Source: Paenibacillus sp. S150 (GTDB taxonomy: Bacteria; Bacillota; Bacilli; Paenibacillales; Paenibacillaceae). Taken from it: a stretch of 64,000 nucleotides of DNA. The notes beneath the pieces are model-generated. The model searched no databases. It worked only from the letters and a program-made list of their open reading frames with translations, and had not been told where the DNA came from. Positions 6,501 through 15,358 of the stretch are shown here, piece by piece (position 1 is the stretch's first letter; every line of letters starts with the position of its first letter). The position numbers and the translations under genes are program-made. The DNA lies in NCBI RefSeq assembly GCF_019352175.1, contig NZ_JACBYI010000021.1, positions 35,959 through 99,958 of the forward strand, read 5' to 3'.

Positions 6501-8099
6501 TCAGTTCGCCTGCCGGGAATTCATCTCGCGGTATTCCGTCGGCGTTTTGCCGGTGGCTTTTTTGAACACCTGTGTAAAGTAGCGCGGGTCCTGATAGCCG
6601 ACAAGCGGCGCAACCTGATAGACCTTGACATTGCTGTTCTGCAGGATATATTTGGCTTTCTCCATCCGGCAGTGGGTCACGAACTCCAGGAAGGTATAGC
6701 CGGAGAGCTGCTTGAACAGCGTGCAGAAATGGCTGATGCTTAAGCCGGCTAGCTCCGATACCTCCTCAATGCTGAGATCTTTGTGGTAGTTGGCCTCAAT
6801 ATACCGTTTGGACTTCTCGACCACGCTCCGGCCATCCTCACGGGCAGCGGATTTATTGCTCTCCAGCATCCGCTCGCGGAATTCCGCCTTCAGTGCCGCA
6901 ATCATCGAGGGGAGGGTGCCCAGCCCGTGCAGCCTGCTGAGCAGAGCCTCCAGCGGCCAGTCCGTATGCATATTCAGGTGCTCAAATTGTCTGTACAGCA
7001 CAACAATCATCTCAATGATCAGTCTCTCGGCAAGCTCCTGCGGAAGGCCCTGGGCTTCAATGAAGGCGGCCATCTCGTCGAATAAGGACAGCATACGCTC
7101 AAGATCCAGAGTCCTTATACTCTCAATCAGCGCAAGCTCCAGCTGCTTCGGATACTTCACTTCCCTCCGGCCCGTCCCCGGTGTCTCCTCATCAATGAAC
7201 ACTCCGGCCTGCCCGGAATAAAAGCGCTGGTACAGCGCTTTGCAGGCGAGCGGGTATACGGCGCTCAATTGATCGATGCCCCGCGTGGTGCGGCTGATGC
7301 CCACGGAGCATTCCAGCTTGGAAAATCTTTTGATACCGGCGGTCAGCTGCCCGCCGAGCTCTCTTTTGCCGGCATCCCGGCTTCCCGGGAAGAGCAGAAT
7401 CCACTCTCCGTTATAGAACGGAAAGACAGACAGCACGCCGTTCTCCAGCGACCACTCTTCGAGAATGTTCCGCACGGCGAACAGCCAGAGGCGTTTCTCC
7501 CCGGCACTCCACTGTGCGGTCAAGGAAGCATAATCATCCAGCCGGACGACAGCCATGAAGTAGTCGCTCTCCAGCTCGCTGTTCTCCAGCCATTTCAGAT
7601 GCTGCAGCGGCCGCGGATTGCCGAGCGTGAACTCGGCGAACATCCGCTCGCGGGCCAGCATGGACAAGGTCTGCACCGAGAGCATCAGCTGCTCGTTCTC
7701 CTTTTGACGGTCCAGCTTGACCCTGGCCCGGGCCAGCATCTCCGTCAATTCCTCGTGGTCAATCGGCTTCAGCAAATAATCAAAGGCTCCCTGCCGCAGC
7801 GCCTCCCTGGCATATTCGAACTCTCCGTAGCCGCTGATGAAGATAAAGATCAGCTTGCCGCTGCGCGGCAGCACCTCCTTCATCAGCGCAATGCCGTCAA
7901 GCACCGGCATGCGGATATCGCTGATGATGATCTGCGGCGCCGTATCCTCGATCAGGCTTAGCGCCGCTTCCCCATTTCGCGCCTCGCCCACAATGCTGAG
8001 CCCCAGTTCCTCCCATGGAATGGCCACCTTCAAGCTTCGCAGAATAATCGGTTCATCGTCCACCAGCAGCACCTTGTACTTCTCCTGTGTTGCACCCAT
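6501..8099 (-). CDS. YesN-like response regulator (REC + AraC HTH)
   Basis: A 532-residue regulator with a receiver domain (residues about 8-125; acceptor Asp in IIISDIRMPVLDG), a long middle region (about 160-420) typical of YesN-type proteins, and a C-terminal AraC double helix-turn-helix (about 430-525; DLSIEEVSELAGLSISHFCTLFKQLSGYTFLEF). Such regulators pair with YesM-type kinases and activate neighbouring sugar transporter genes. It is the last gene of sugar locus 1, 18 bp after the membrane-anchored binding protein, with the kinase one gene further upstream. The inducing sugar cannot be deduced. Confidence 0.9.
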   Translation of the reverse strand: MGATQEKYKVLLVDDEPIILRSLKVAIPWEELGLSIVGEARNGEAALSLIEDTAPQIIISDIRMPVLDGIALMKEVLPRSGKLIFIFISGYGEFEYAREALRQGAFDYLLKPIDHEELTEMLARARVKLDRQKENEQLMLSVQTLSMLARERMFAEFTLGNPRPLQHLKWLENSELESDYFMAVVRLDDYASLTAQWSAGEKRLWLFAVRNILEEWSLENGVLSVFPFYNGEWILLFPGSRDAGKRELGGQLTAGIKRFSKLECSVGISRTTRGIDQLSAVYPLACKALYQRFYSGQAGVFIDEETPGTGRREVKYPKQLELALIESIRTLDLERMLSLFDEMAAFIEAQGLPQELAERLIIEMIVVLYRQFEHLNMHTDWPLEALLSRLHGLGTLPSMIAALKAEFRERMLESNKSAAREDGRSVVEKSKRYIEANYHKDLSIEEVSELAGLSISHFCTLFKQLSGYTFLEFVTHCRMEKAKYILQNSNVKVYQVAPLVGYQDPRYFTQVFKKATGKTPTEYREMNSRQAN

Positions 8100-8117
8100 C
8101 TAAAGACCCCCCCAGGC

Positions 8118-9485
8118 TTATTGAATGGCCGAGCTCTGTATTAATTCCCAGTACTGCTTCGAGGCGGATTGCAGCTGCGCAAGCGCCTGGTCTCCTTGCA
8201 GGCCCCCATCGATCATTTCTTCGATGACACTCAGGAATGTTTTCTTCACTTCCGGCGACAGCAGATTGTCATAAGGCACAAAGCTTTGCCGGTTATCCTC
8301 CATCATCCCCATTACCTGGGCAAACACCGGTCCTGTGCGGCCCGGGTCAATGGCAATGCGCATGGACGGAATTCTTAAGCCTTCGTACACGATCCGTTCC
8401 TGTATCTCCCGGGTATAGAATGCCTTCATCAATTCCAGCGCCGCCTCCCGTTTGGCGCCGGCCAGGCTGGAGGACAGTCCGATCCCGATGGTGTACCCGC
8501 CTGCAATAGAAGCTTCCTTGCCGCGGGTCAGTGCCGGGAATGGAATAACCCCCACCTTGTTCTGGAAATCAGCAGGCGCCGTCTCCCCCGAGAACAGGTT
8601 AATATCCCAGTTGCCGTTCAAATACATGGCTGCCTTCCCGCCGGTGAACAGCCGGACCGCATTTTCCGGCGATAAGTCATTGGATGCCGGACTGAAAGCC
8701 TCCTCGTCAATCCATTGGCCCAGATGCCGGAAAGCCTGCTTGTAATAGCTGTTCTGAAAGCTGGACCCGTCCTTCCCGTTGACCAGCTTCATGATCAGCT
8801 CCGGACCGGCATAGCGGTCCATCAGATAATGGGCAAAAATCCCGGCAGGCCAGCGGTCTTCATTGCCCAGCGCAAAGGGAATATAGCCTCCCTGCTTCAA
8901 TTGAAGGATGGCCTGATCCAATTCAGCCAGCGTCTCAGGAACCTTGATGCTCAGCCTGCTGAAGATTTCCCTGCTGAAGTACAGCGGCTCCGCATTGCCT
9001 TCGATCGGCAGCCCGTAGATATGGTTGTTGAACGTCCACAGGTGAAGATCCTTGAACTGATCCGCCAGGCCGTTCTCCCGGGCAAAATCCGTCAAATCCA
9101 TCAGGCGGCTGGAGCGCACGTAAGGCTCGATCTCCGCCCCTCCGAACAGCACGAACATATCCGGCGGCGTGCCGGTCACCATTTCGCTTTTCAGCTTCTG
9201 CTCGCGGTGTATCGTCTGGTCCAGTCCCTCGAAATTCACCTTCACGTTGGGATGCTCCCGCTGATAATCCTGCACAACCTCCTCGAAAATCGCCAGCAGG
9301 GGCCGGTCATGCTCCTTAATCCAGAAATGGCGGAAGGTAAGGGTGATTTTCTCCTGTGAATTATCCTCGATCGGCTCCCTGTCGCCCTGCATAATGAAGA
9401 GAACTGCCCCTGACATCAGGAGGATGTACAGGATAATCCAGCCCCGTTGGGTCAGCCATCTTACAGCCGTCTGCTTCTTGGTCAT
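8118..9485 (-). CDS. membrane-anchored family 1 solute-binding protein (sensor-associated)
   Basis: About 455 residues with the fold of CUT1 sugar-binding proteins (LKSEMVTGTPPDMFVLFGGA; later GGKAAMYLNGNWDI and IAGGYTIGIG). Unlike the locus's other binding protein it has no lipobox; residues about 13-31 form an uncleaved hydrophobic anchor (WIILYILLMSGAVLFIM). It lies between the kinase and regulator genes rather than beside the permeases, suggesting it presents sugar to the kinase. Start: ATG at 9485 has GGGAG 8 nt upstream; ATG at 9503 overlaps the kinase stop codon and is an alternative. Binding-protein call firm; sensor role inferred. Confidence 0.85.
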   Translation of the reverse strand: MTKKQTAVRWLTQRGWIILYILLMSGAVLFIMQGDREPIEDNSQEKITLTFRHFWIKEHDRPLLAIFEEVVQDYQREHPNVKVNFEGLDQTIHREQKLKSEMVTGTPPDMFVLFGGAEIEPYVRSSRLMDLTDFARENGLADQFKDLHLWTFNNHIYGLPIEGNAEPLYFSREIFSRLSIKVPETLAELDQAILQLKQGGYIPFALGNEDRWPAGIFAHYLMDRYAGPELIMKLVNGKDGSSFQNSYYKQAFRHLGQWIDEEAFSPASNDLSPENAVRLFTGGKAAMYLNGNWDINLFSGETAPADFQNKVGVIPFPALTRGKEASIAGGYTIGIGLSSSLAGAKREAALELMKAFYTREIQERIVYEGLRIPSMRIAIDPGRTGPVFAQVMGMMEDNRQSFVPYDNLLSPEVKKTFLSVIEEMIDGGLQGDQALAQLQSASKQYWELIQSSAIQ

Positions 9486-9499
9486 CCGGTCCGCTCCCG

Positions 9500-11224
9500 T
9501 CATGGCTGAATTCTCGGAATGCGGATGCAAATCGTTGACCCGCAGCCCGGAGACGAACAGACCAGAATGCCGTAAGGATTGCCGAACCGGATATTCAGGC
9601 GTTCATGGACATTTTTCAGCCCGACGCCGCTGTCGCTGTATTTCTTCGGATTGGTCCGTTCCTTGTTCCACAGGCTCATCAGAGTGGCAAGCTCGAAGCC
9701 CGGGCCGTTGTCCTTAACGATAATGATCAGATCCTTCCCCGTCTCCTCCGCAGAGATTGTAATCACCCCATGCTCCTCCATCTGTTCAATGGCATGGTAC
9801 AGCGCATTTTCAACAATCGGCTGAACAATAAGCTTCTGGGTCATCAGGCTCTTCAGCGATTCGGGAAGCTCCAGCGCATAGGAGAACTTGTCTTCAAAGC
9901 GGAATTTCTGAATATCCAGATAATGGCGGACATGCTCAAACTCCATCTGCAGCGGGATCAGCTCCTGATTCTGGCTGATGCTGATCCGCAGCAGCTTGCC
10001 CAGAGAGATGACCATTTTGCTGATATCCCTGTTTCCGGCCAGCACAGCCATCGAATTGATCGATTCGAGTGAATTATAGATAAAATGCGGGTTAATCTGC
10101 GCCATCAGCGCCTGCATCTCCGCTTCCTTCTTGCGGCCCTGCTCTGTCTGCACCTGCCCGACCAGCTCTACGATCTGTGAGCTCATCCGGTTGAAGCCGT
10201 CGATCAGCGAATCGCTCTCATCTTCGGCACGGGTCGGCAGGGTGATGGGCGTGAAGATCCCCTGCTTGACCCGCTTCATGCCGTTCACCGCACTGTTGAT
10301 GCTGCGCACGAGCCTGCGCACAAAATAATGGTCGAACAAAAAAGCGGATATGAGGGAAACCGTCCCCAGGATGATCGCAATATTGCGGATTGATACGGAC
10401 TCCGAGTAAATCAGATTCATCGGTGTAATCGCTGCCAAATACCAGTCCGAATTATGTGAAGGCAGGAAGGTAATCAATGATTTCTCCCCTTGGTAATTGT
10501 CGATGTAATAGTCCTGCGCTTGGGTATAGCTCTCCTGTAAAAAAGGAAAATCCGTGCGCTGCCCGATATGCTCGCCGGATTTGTTAAAGACGATATTCCC
10601 CTGCTTGTTCACCAGCAGAATATCCCCCTCCTTAAGCGTAGCGGCCTCCCAGAAAATCTGGTCCAGCAAATCCGGCTTCACATAGACCACCAGATAGCCG
10701 ATATCCTCCAGCGAATAGTAATCCTTAATAATCCTGGCCTGCACCAGCACGGGCTTGCCGGAGAATTCCGAGCCGTTCTCGCCCGGACCGGACCAGACGG
10801 GACGCCCTTCGGCGCTCTCCATGGCCCCGTACCAGATCTGCCCCTGCATATCCGCGAAGGACATCGGCGCGTTGTATTGGTACAGCAGGCGGTCCTTGCC
10901 GTACAGACTGAACGAGGTAATCATCGGGTGGTTGATCAGCAGATTGTTGATCTCCTGCTTGCGGTCATACGTCAGCACAAAATCCGGCTGCTTCAGTGAC
11001 TGCTGAATCGCCGGCTGCGTAATCGCCGAATTGGTAATGGATGAAATTTCACTCAGGGCGAACTTTAGCTTGCGGTCCGTCTCCAGAAGTGAAATCCAGT
11101 AGAAATTGCTGGATTTCTTCTCCATCGCATTGGAAAAATTAACATACGTAACGCTTCCCATCACAATGACGGGGATGAACACGAGAAGAATAATAGCGAA
11201 CAAAATTTTGCGGCGGAGCTTCAT
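9500..11224 (-). CDS. YesM-like sensor histidine kinase
   Basis: A 574-residue kinase: N-terminal membrane helix (about 7-28), extracellular Cache-like sensor region (about 30-275), second helix (about 278-300), HAMP linker, the His_kinase box QINPHFIYNSLESI with phospho-accepting His near 375, and an ATPase domain with DNGPGF and GVGLKNVHERL. It should phosphorylate the YesN-like regulator two genes downstream. AGGAAGGAAAG upstream supports the start at 11224. It follows the MalG-type permease by about 60 nt and ends beside the membrane-anchored binding protein, forming a possible three-component sensor. Confidence 0.9.
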   Translation of the reverse strand: MKLRRKILFAIILLVFIPVIVMGSVTYVNFSNAMEKKSSNFYWISLLETDRKLKFALSEISSITNSAITQPAIQQSLKQPDFVLTYDRKQEINNLLINHPMITSFSLYGKDRLLYQYNAPMSFADMQGQIWYGAMESAEGRPVWSGPGENGSEFSGKPVLVQARIIKDYYSLEDIGYLVVYVKPDLLDQIFWEAATLKEGDILLVNKQGNIVFNKSGEHIGQRTDFPFLQESYTQAQDYYIDNYQGEKSLITFLPSHNSDWYLAAITPMNLIYSESVSIRNIAIILGTVSLISAFLFDHYFVRRLVRSINSAVNGMKRVKQGIFTPITLPTRAEDESDSLIDGFNRMSSQIVELVGQVQTEQGRKKEAEMQALMAQINPHFIYNSLESINSMAVLAGNRDISKMVISLGKLLRISISQNQELIPLQMEFEHVRHYLDIQKFRFEDKFSYALELPESLKSLMTQKLIVQPIVENALYHAIEQMEEHGVITISAEETGKDLIIIVKDNGPGFELATLMSLWNKERTNPKKYSDSGVGLKNVHERLNIRFGNPYGILVCSSPGCGSTICIRIPRIQP

Positions 11225-11287
11225 ATTTCTTTCCTTCCTCCTGCTGTCCTATGTCCTTATTATTCTTCACGGCAATCCTTATTTCCT

Positions 11288-12151
11288 TTAGCTCTTAATG
11301 GCACCGGAGGTCAGTCCGGCAATGACCCAGCGGCTGAAGAGCAGGAACACGACCAGCAGCGGCAGGGTTGCCGTGAAGGTGGCGGACATGATCATTCCGT
11401 AATCCAGCCCGTCGCGTGTGGTGAACAGCTGCTGGAGGGCAATCTGGATCGTATAATGCTCCTTGTTCTTCAGCACGACGAGCGGCCAGAAGAAATCATT
11501 CCACACCGTCATGAAATTCAGAATGCCGAGTGTAGCCATCGCCGGAGTAATAACCGGGATGGCAATGTTCCAGAAAATGCGGAAATGTCCCCCGCCATCA
11601 ATCCGGCCCGCTTCAATCAGCTCCGTATGCACGGCTGTGGATACGTACTGGCGCATCCAGAAGATTCCGAAGGCGTTGACCATCGCCGGCACAATCAGCG
11701 CCTTGAAGCTGTCGATCCAGTGCAGCTTTGCCATAATGACATAGGTCGGCAGCACACCCAGCTGCTGCGGCACGAACAGGGTGGCAATCACGAAGTAGAA
11801 CAGCACATTTTTGAACGGAAACTCATATTTGGCAAATGCATAACCGGCCAGCGTACAGAAGAACACGACCGAAACCGTCACCATCGACGATACGAACAGG
11901 GAGTTGCCCAGCGCCTGGAAGAAATCCGCTTTATCCAGCACACGCTTGAAGTTGTCCGCGAACTGGTCCCCGATGGTCAGCAGCGGCGGCACATGGAACA
12001 CTGCGCCTTTGTCATTGGTACCTACCACAAACATCCAGTAAAACGGGAAGATGGACACCAGGGCGCCCAGAATCAGCAGTACATAGAACCAGAATTTGCC
12101 GAACAAGCCAAGGTCGTCCGGATTTTTTTTGAATATTCGCAAGGTGCTCAC
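11288..12151 (-). CDS. sugar ABC transporter permease, MalG type (CUT1)
   Basis: 287 residues with six predicted membrane helices and the inner-membrane EAA loop EAGRIDGGGHFRIFWNIAIP, which contacts the ATPase. Works as one half of the membrane channel with the preceding permease, importing an oligosaccharide captured by the binding lipoprotein. Overlaps the upstream permease gene by 4 bp. No ATPase gene is present; CUT1 systems of Bacillales commonly share a general MsmX-type ATPase encoded elsewhere. Confidence 0.93.
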   Translation of the reverse strand: MSTLRIFKKNPDDLGLFGKFWFYVLLILGALVSIFPFYWMFVVGTNDKGAVFHVPPLLTIGDQFADNFKRVLDKADFFQALGNSLFVSSMVTVSVVFFCTLAGYAFAKYEFPFKNVLFYFVIATLFVPQQLGVLPTYVIMAKLHWIDSFKALIVPAMVNAFGIFWMRQYVSTAVHTELIEAGRIDGGGHFRIFWNIAIPVITPAMATLGILNFMTVWNDFFWPLVVLKNKEHYTIQIALQQLFTTRDGLDYGMIMSATFTATLPLLVVFLLFSRWVIAGLTSGAIKS

Positions 12152-13101
12152 GCCTTTTTCCCTCCTGTATCTCCGCCCATGCGGCTTGAGACCAGCATAT
12201 TAAGCAAGGAGAAAATAATCGTGACGAGGAACAGCAAAACGGCCGTAGCCGACGCCGTACCAAAGAATCCGTTGCGGAAGGCTTCGCTGTACAGATAGGT
12301 AACCATCGTAATTCCCTCCTGCCTTGTCGAGCCGGTTCCGGATTGGCCCAGGAATACATAAGGCTCCGTGAAAAGCTGGAGAGCGCCGATCGTTGAGAGC
12401 AGGGTTACAAAAATAATGAACGGGCGCAGGAGCGGCAGTGTAATAAAAGTAAGCTGCTGTCTTCTGCTGGCTCCGTCGATGCGGGCCGCTTCATACAAAT
12501 CCATCGGTATGCTCTGCAGGCCGGAGAGGAAAATGATCGCGTTATAGCCCGTCCAGCGCCACATGACCATTGTGGAAATGGCAATTTTGACCCCCCACCA
12601 GCCGGAGTTGAAGGCCATGCTCTCCAGGCCCAGGCCGTTCAGCATCCAGTTGATCATCCCGTTGTTTCCGAACAATGTGCTGAAGACCAGCGTAACGGCA
12701 ACGATTGAGGTGATATTTGGCATGAAATAGAGAATGCGGAATGTTTTTTTGAACCGGGTCATGCCGGAATGCAGCAGCACCGCCAGCAGCAGCGCCAGAA
12801 TAATCTGCGGCACGGTTCCCATCAGGCCCATAATGAGCGTGTTGGTGAAGGAAATCCAAAAGGTGGGATCGCTCGTCACCAGATCATAGTTTTTCATGCC
12901 GACGAACTTCATGGGACCGAGTGCATCCCATTTGAAAAAGGATAAATAGATCGTGAAAAAGATCGGGTACAGTCCAAATATCGAGAACAGAATAAAGAAA
13001 GGAGAAATGAAGGTATATGCGGTTATGCGGCTCCGTCTTTGTTCAGTTAAAAATGGGCGTTTGCGCTCGGCATGCGGACTCGCGAGTACGGGCTCAGCCA
13101 T
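12148..13101 (-). CDS. sugar ABC transporter permease, MalF type (CUT1)
   Basis: 317 residues with six membrane helices after a cytoplasmic N-terminus (HAERKRPFLTEQRR) and the EAA loop YEAARIDGASRRQQLTFITL. Partner of the MalG-type permease, with which it overlaps by 4 bp. GGAGG lies 9 nt upstream of the ATG. It lies about 95 bp after the binding-protein gene; the order binding protein, permease, permease is the usual CUT1 operon. Confidence 0.93.
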   Translation of the reverse strand: MAEPVLASPHAERKRPFLTEQRRSRITAYTFISPFFILFSIFGLYPIFFTIYLSFFKWDALGPMKFVGMKNYDLVTSDPTFWISFTNTLIMGLMGTVPQIILALLLAVLLHSGMTRFKKTFRILYFMPNITSIVAVTLVFSTLFGNNGMINWMLNGLGLESMAFNSGWWGVKIAISTMVMWRWTGYNAIIFLSGLQSIPMDLYEAARIDGASRRQQLTFITLPLLRPFIIFVTLLSTIGALQLFTEPYVFLGQSGTGSTRQEGITMVTYLYSEAFRNGFFGTASATAVLLFLVTIIFSLLNMLVSSRMGGDTGGKKA

Positions 13102-13197
13102 GTTACACCTCCAGGGAATAGAACGTTTTTAAATCCGGACACACGGGGGATGCTGCCCCCATGAATCCGGACGGTCAAGACAACTCAATTGACAATC

Positions 13198-14550
13198 TTA
13201 GCCGCGTTCTGCCAGCGTTTTCGCCTGCTTCACAGCTTCATCCCATTCCTTGGCCGGATCGGCTTTCTTCTCCAGCACGTTTTTGAGCGCGTTCTTGAAG
13301 AAGGTGTCAGTCTGGTCATGCAGCGGACCGTAGTATACAGGCTTTACGCGGTTAGCCGATTTACCGAATTCAACCGCAGTCTGCTGGCCGCCGAAGAATT
13401 CATCCTTGAAATCCTTGAATGCAGGATCTTCGTACAGCGCAGGAACCGAAGGCATCAGACCCTTGGTCTTGAACGATTCAAGCTGGTTGTCTTTATTGAC
13501 GAGCCACTGGATGAAGTCATAAGCTTCCTTGGGATGCTTGCCTTCCTTCGGCAGCGTGATGAACGATCCGCCCCAGTTGCCCGCTCCCTCAGGAAGCTGG
13601 GCGATTTTCCATTTGCCGGAGGAGTCCGGAGCATTGCTCTTGATGTTTCCGGCCATCCATGCAGGTCCCATAACCACCGCAAAGGAACCGTCGCTCATGC
13701 CCTGGCCCCACTCGGGAGACCACAGCATCACGTTGCTGATCCAGCCTTCCTGGATGCCTTTTACCGTGAAATCATAGGCTTTCTTTACCTGCGGATTGGT
13801 GTCGCCGATGAACGTGCCGTCGGCCCTGCTGAAGTAGATTTCGTCAGCCGATTGATCGCGCAGCGCATTATAGGTCAGATCCGTCAGATCAACAAACGGC
13901 TTGCCGGTTTTTTCCTTGTACGCTTTGGCTGCAGCCGCAAATTTATCCCAGGTATCAACGGCGGCTCCGAAGCCGTCAGGATCAGCCGGCAGTCCTGCCG
14001 CTTCCGCCAAATCAGCACGGTAGTACACAACTGTAGGACCGATATCCGTTGGGAGGCCGAGCTGGAAGCTGCCGTCAACCGAAGAGGCTTGCTTCCATTT
14101 CCAGTCCAGATAATTGGCTTGAATATCCTTCGCTCCATAATCGTTCAAGTTATAGAATTTATCCTGAGCGCCCAGGAAGCGTTCCATGAAACCGATTTCA
14201 AGCTGAAAAATATCAGGCGCTCCCGAACCGGCCGACAAAGCTGTCGTCAGGTTGTTGTGGTGCGCCGTCTGGTCACCGGTGTTTTGCACCTTGACGGTAA
14301 CGTTCGGATGCTCTTTGGTATACTCGTTGGCCAGCTCTTCATAGTTCACGTTTCCGAGCGTCCAGAAAGAGAGCTCAATCTTGTCAGCCGGATCTGCAGC
14401 CCCTTCAGTCGCCGGAGCATTGCTGTTTTCTGCGTTGTTACCTGAATTCTCCGTGTTGTTTCCGGCGTTGTTGCTGCCTCCGCATCCTGCCAGTGAAGCG
14501 ACGAGCAGGACGGCGGCTAACGACAGCGCCAGGTGCTTTGCTTTTCTCAT
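13198..14550 (-). CDS. sugar-binding lipoprotein of ABC locus 1 (family 1)
   Basis: 450 residues with a lipoprotein signal ending in LAGC (acylated Cys about residue 23), followed by an Asn/Ser/Glu-rich linker and a CUT1-type binding domain (ELSFWTLGNVNYEELANEYT; HPNVTVKVQNTG; VVMGPAWMAGNI). Captures sugar outside the membrane and delivers it to the two permeases downstream. First gene of the minus-strand operon, so its promoter should lie in 14551-14700. Specific sugar unknown. Confidence 0.93.
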   Translation of the reverse strand: MRKAKHLALSLAAVLLVASLAGCGGSNNAGNNTENSGNNAENSNAPATEGAADPADKIELSFWTLGNVNYEELANEYTKEHPNVTVKVQNTGDQTAHHNNLTTALSAGSGAPDIFQLEIGFMERFLGAQDKFYNLNDYGAKDIQANYLDWKWKQASSVDGSFQLGLPTDIGPTVVYYRADLAEAAGLPADPDGFGAAVDTWDKFAAAAKAYKEKTGKPFVDLTDLTYNALRDQSADEIYFSRADGTFIGDTNPQVKKAYDFTVKGIQEGWISNVMLWSPEWGQGMSDGSFAVVMGPAWMAGNIKSNAPDSSGKWKIAQLPEGAGNWGGSFITLPKEGKHPKEAYDFIQWLVNKDNQLESFKTKGLMPSVPALYEDPAFKDFKDEFFGGQQTAVEFGKSANRVKPVYYGPLHDQTDTFFKNALKNVLEKKADPAKEWDEAVKQAKTLAERG

Positions 14551-14639
14551 TCCTCTGTACCCCTTTCGAAGGTTTCTCTTACAAGGTTTAGTGTACAGCA
14601 GGAAATCCGGATTTTTGAGGAGGCAAACTTCCGGTTTAT

Positions 14640-14845
14640 GGTGGAAATACTTCTGATTTATTAGTTAGTTGATACATTTATTTTAATCTGTATAAAATCA
14701 GAAAATGAGGCTTGTCCGTGATCATCAGCCATATTAAAGAGATTATGGAGGAGTCCGGTGGGGTATATTTTATTTTTTTAGGAAATTATGAATTTCTTTT
14801 GCTGAGGATAAGTTGTGTGTATAAATTCGGGTAAGTTTAAATGCG
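14640..14845. other. upstream region of sugar locus 1
   Basis: AT-rich sequence that should carry the promoter of the minus-strand operon beginning at 14550. I see no convincing -35/-10 pair, cre box or palindrome. No coding frame with a ribosome binding site. Confidence 0.35.
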
Positions 14846-15025
14846 TGGTAGTCGTGCTGAACCTGCGGGTTCTATGCTTTGCAGAAGGAAGTTCGGAATT
14901 ATAGGGCTAACCGAGAATTAAGTTCACTTTTTCAACTTGGACTTCCCTCCGGGTCAGCAGGCAACCTTATACCTGAAATCCCAAACGGATGCGCTGTCCA
15001 GTCAAGGAAGGCATAGCCGGGTTGT
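14846..15025 (-). repeat. dispersed intergenic repeat, copy 5 (inverted, internally deleted)
   Basis: Read on the minus strand this matches the repeat copy at 46.3-46.7 kb: TGACTGGACAGCG near 15000, then TTTCAGGTATAAGG, then GTCCAAGTTGAAAAAGTGAA near 14930, then CCCGCAGGTTCAGCACGACT at 14846-14865. The middle portion with TAGTGGGAAAAAG motifs is missing. Orientation is opposite to the other four copies. Confidence 0.7.
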
Positions 15026-15244
15026 TCTGTACATCATTTGGATTGTCGGGCCTCTTGTAACAATGTCCCGATCTCGCAGCTGGAGGCTTATTTATGCCCG
15101 CACCACATCACGGGTTATACCCAGGTATATAATTTCCACGGTTTGGCCGCATTTTTATGATGCCGCCCCTACAAATAAGAACATTAGTTCTCATTATATG
15201 CTCAATGCTCATTTTTCAGCAATGGTTTTATTTTTCATTACGCA

Positions 15245-15281
15245 CAAAAAAAGCCCGCCGACCAATTAAGGTTGACGGGTT
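15245..15281 (-). terminator. terminator of the BclB-like gene
   Basis: On the minus strand AACCCGTCAACC and GGTCGGCGGGCT form a GC-rich hairpin followed by seven T, about 80 nt past the stop codon at 15359. Confidence 0.8.
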
Positions 15282-15358
15282 GTTCATAATTTCTCTTATA
15301 CGGTAGATACGCGAAAAAGTCGGTTTAAACTAAAAGCTAGAATTACATAAATACAGCG

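Noticed and set aside
6501..11224. Whole YesMN locus as a pectin/rhamnogalacturonan system
   Set aside because: No pectin-degrading enzyme is present; YesMN-type regulators are used for many sugars, so no substrate is assigned.
13189..14445. Long plus-strand open frame of 418 codons
   Set aside because: Lies opposite the sugar-binding lipoprotein gene, which has a lipobox, a full domain and operon context; the long shadow frame reflects GC-rich codon use.
14937..15269. 110-codon open frame on the plus strand
   Set aside because: It crosses the inverted repeat copy and a terminator, and has no ribosome binding site or sensible composition.
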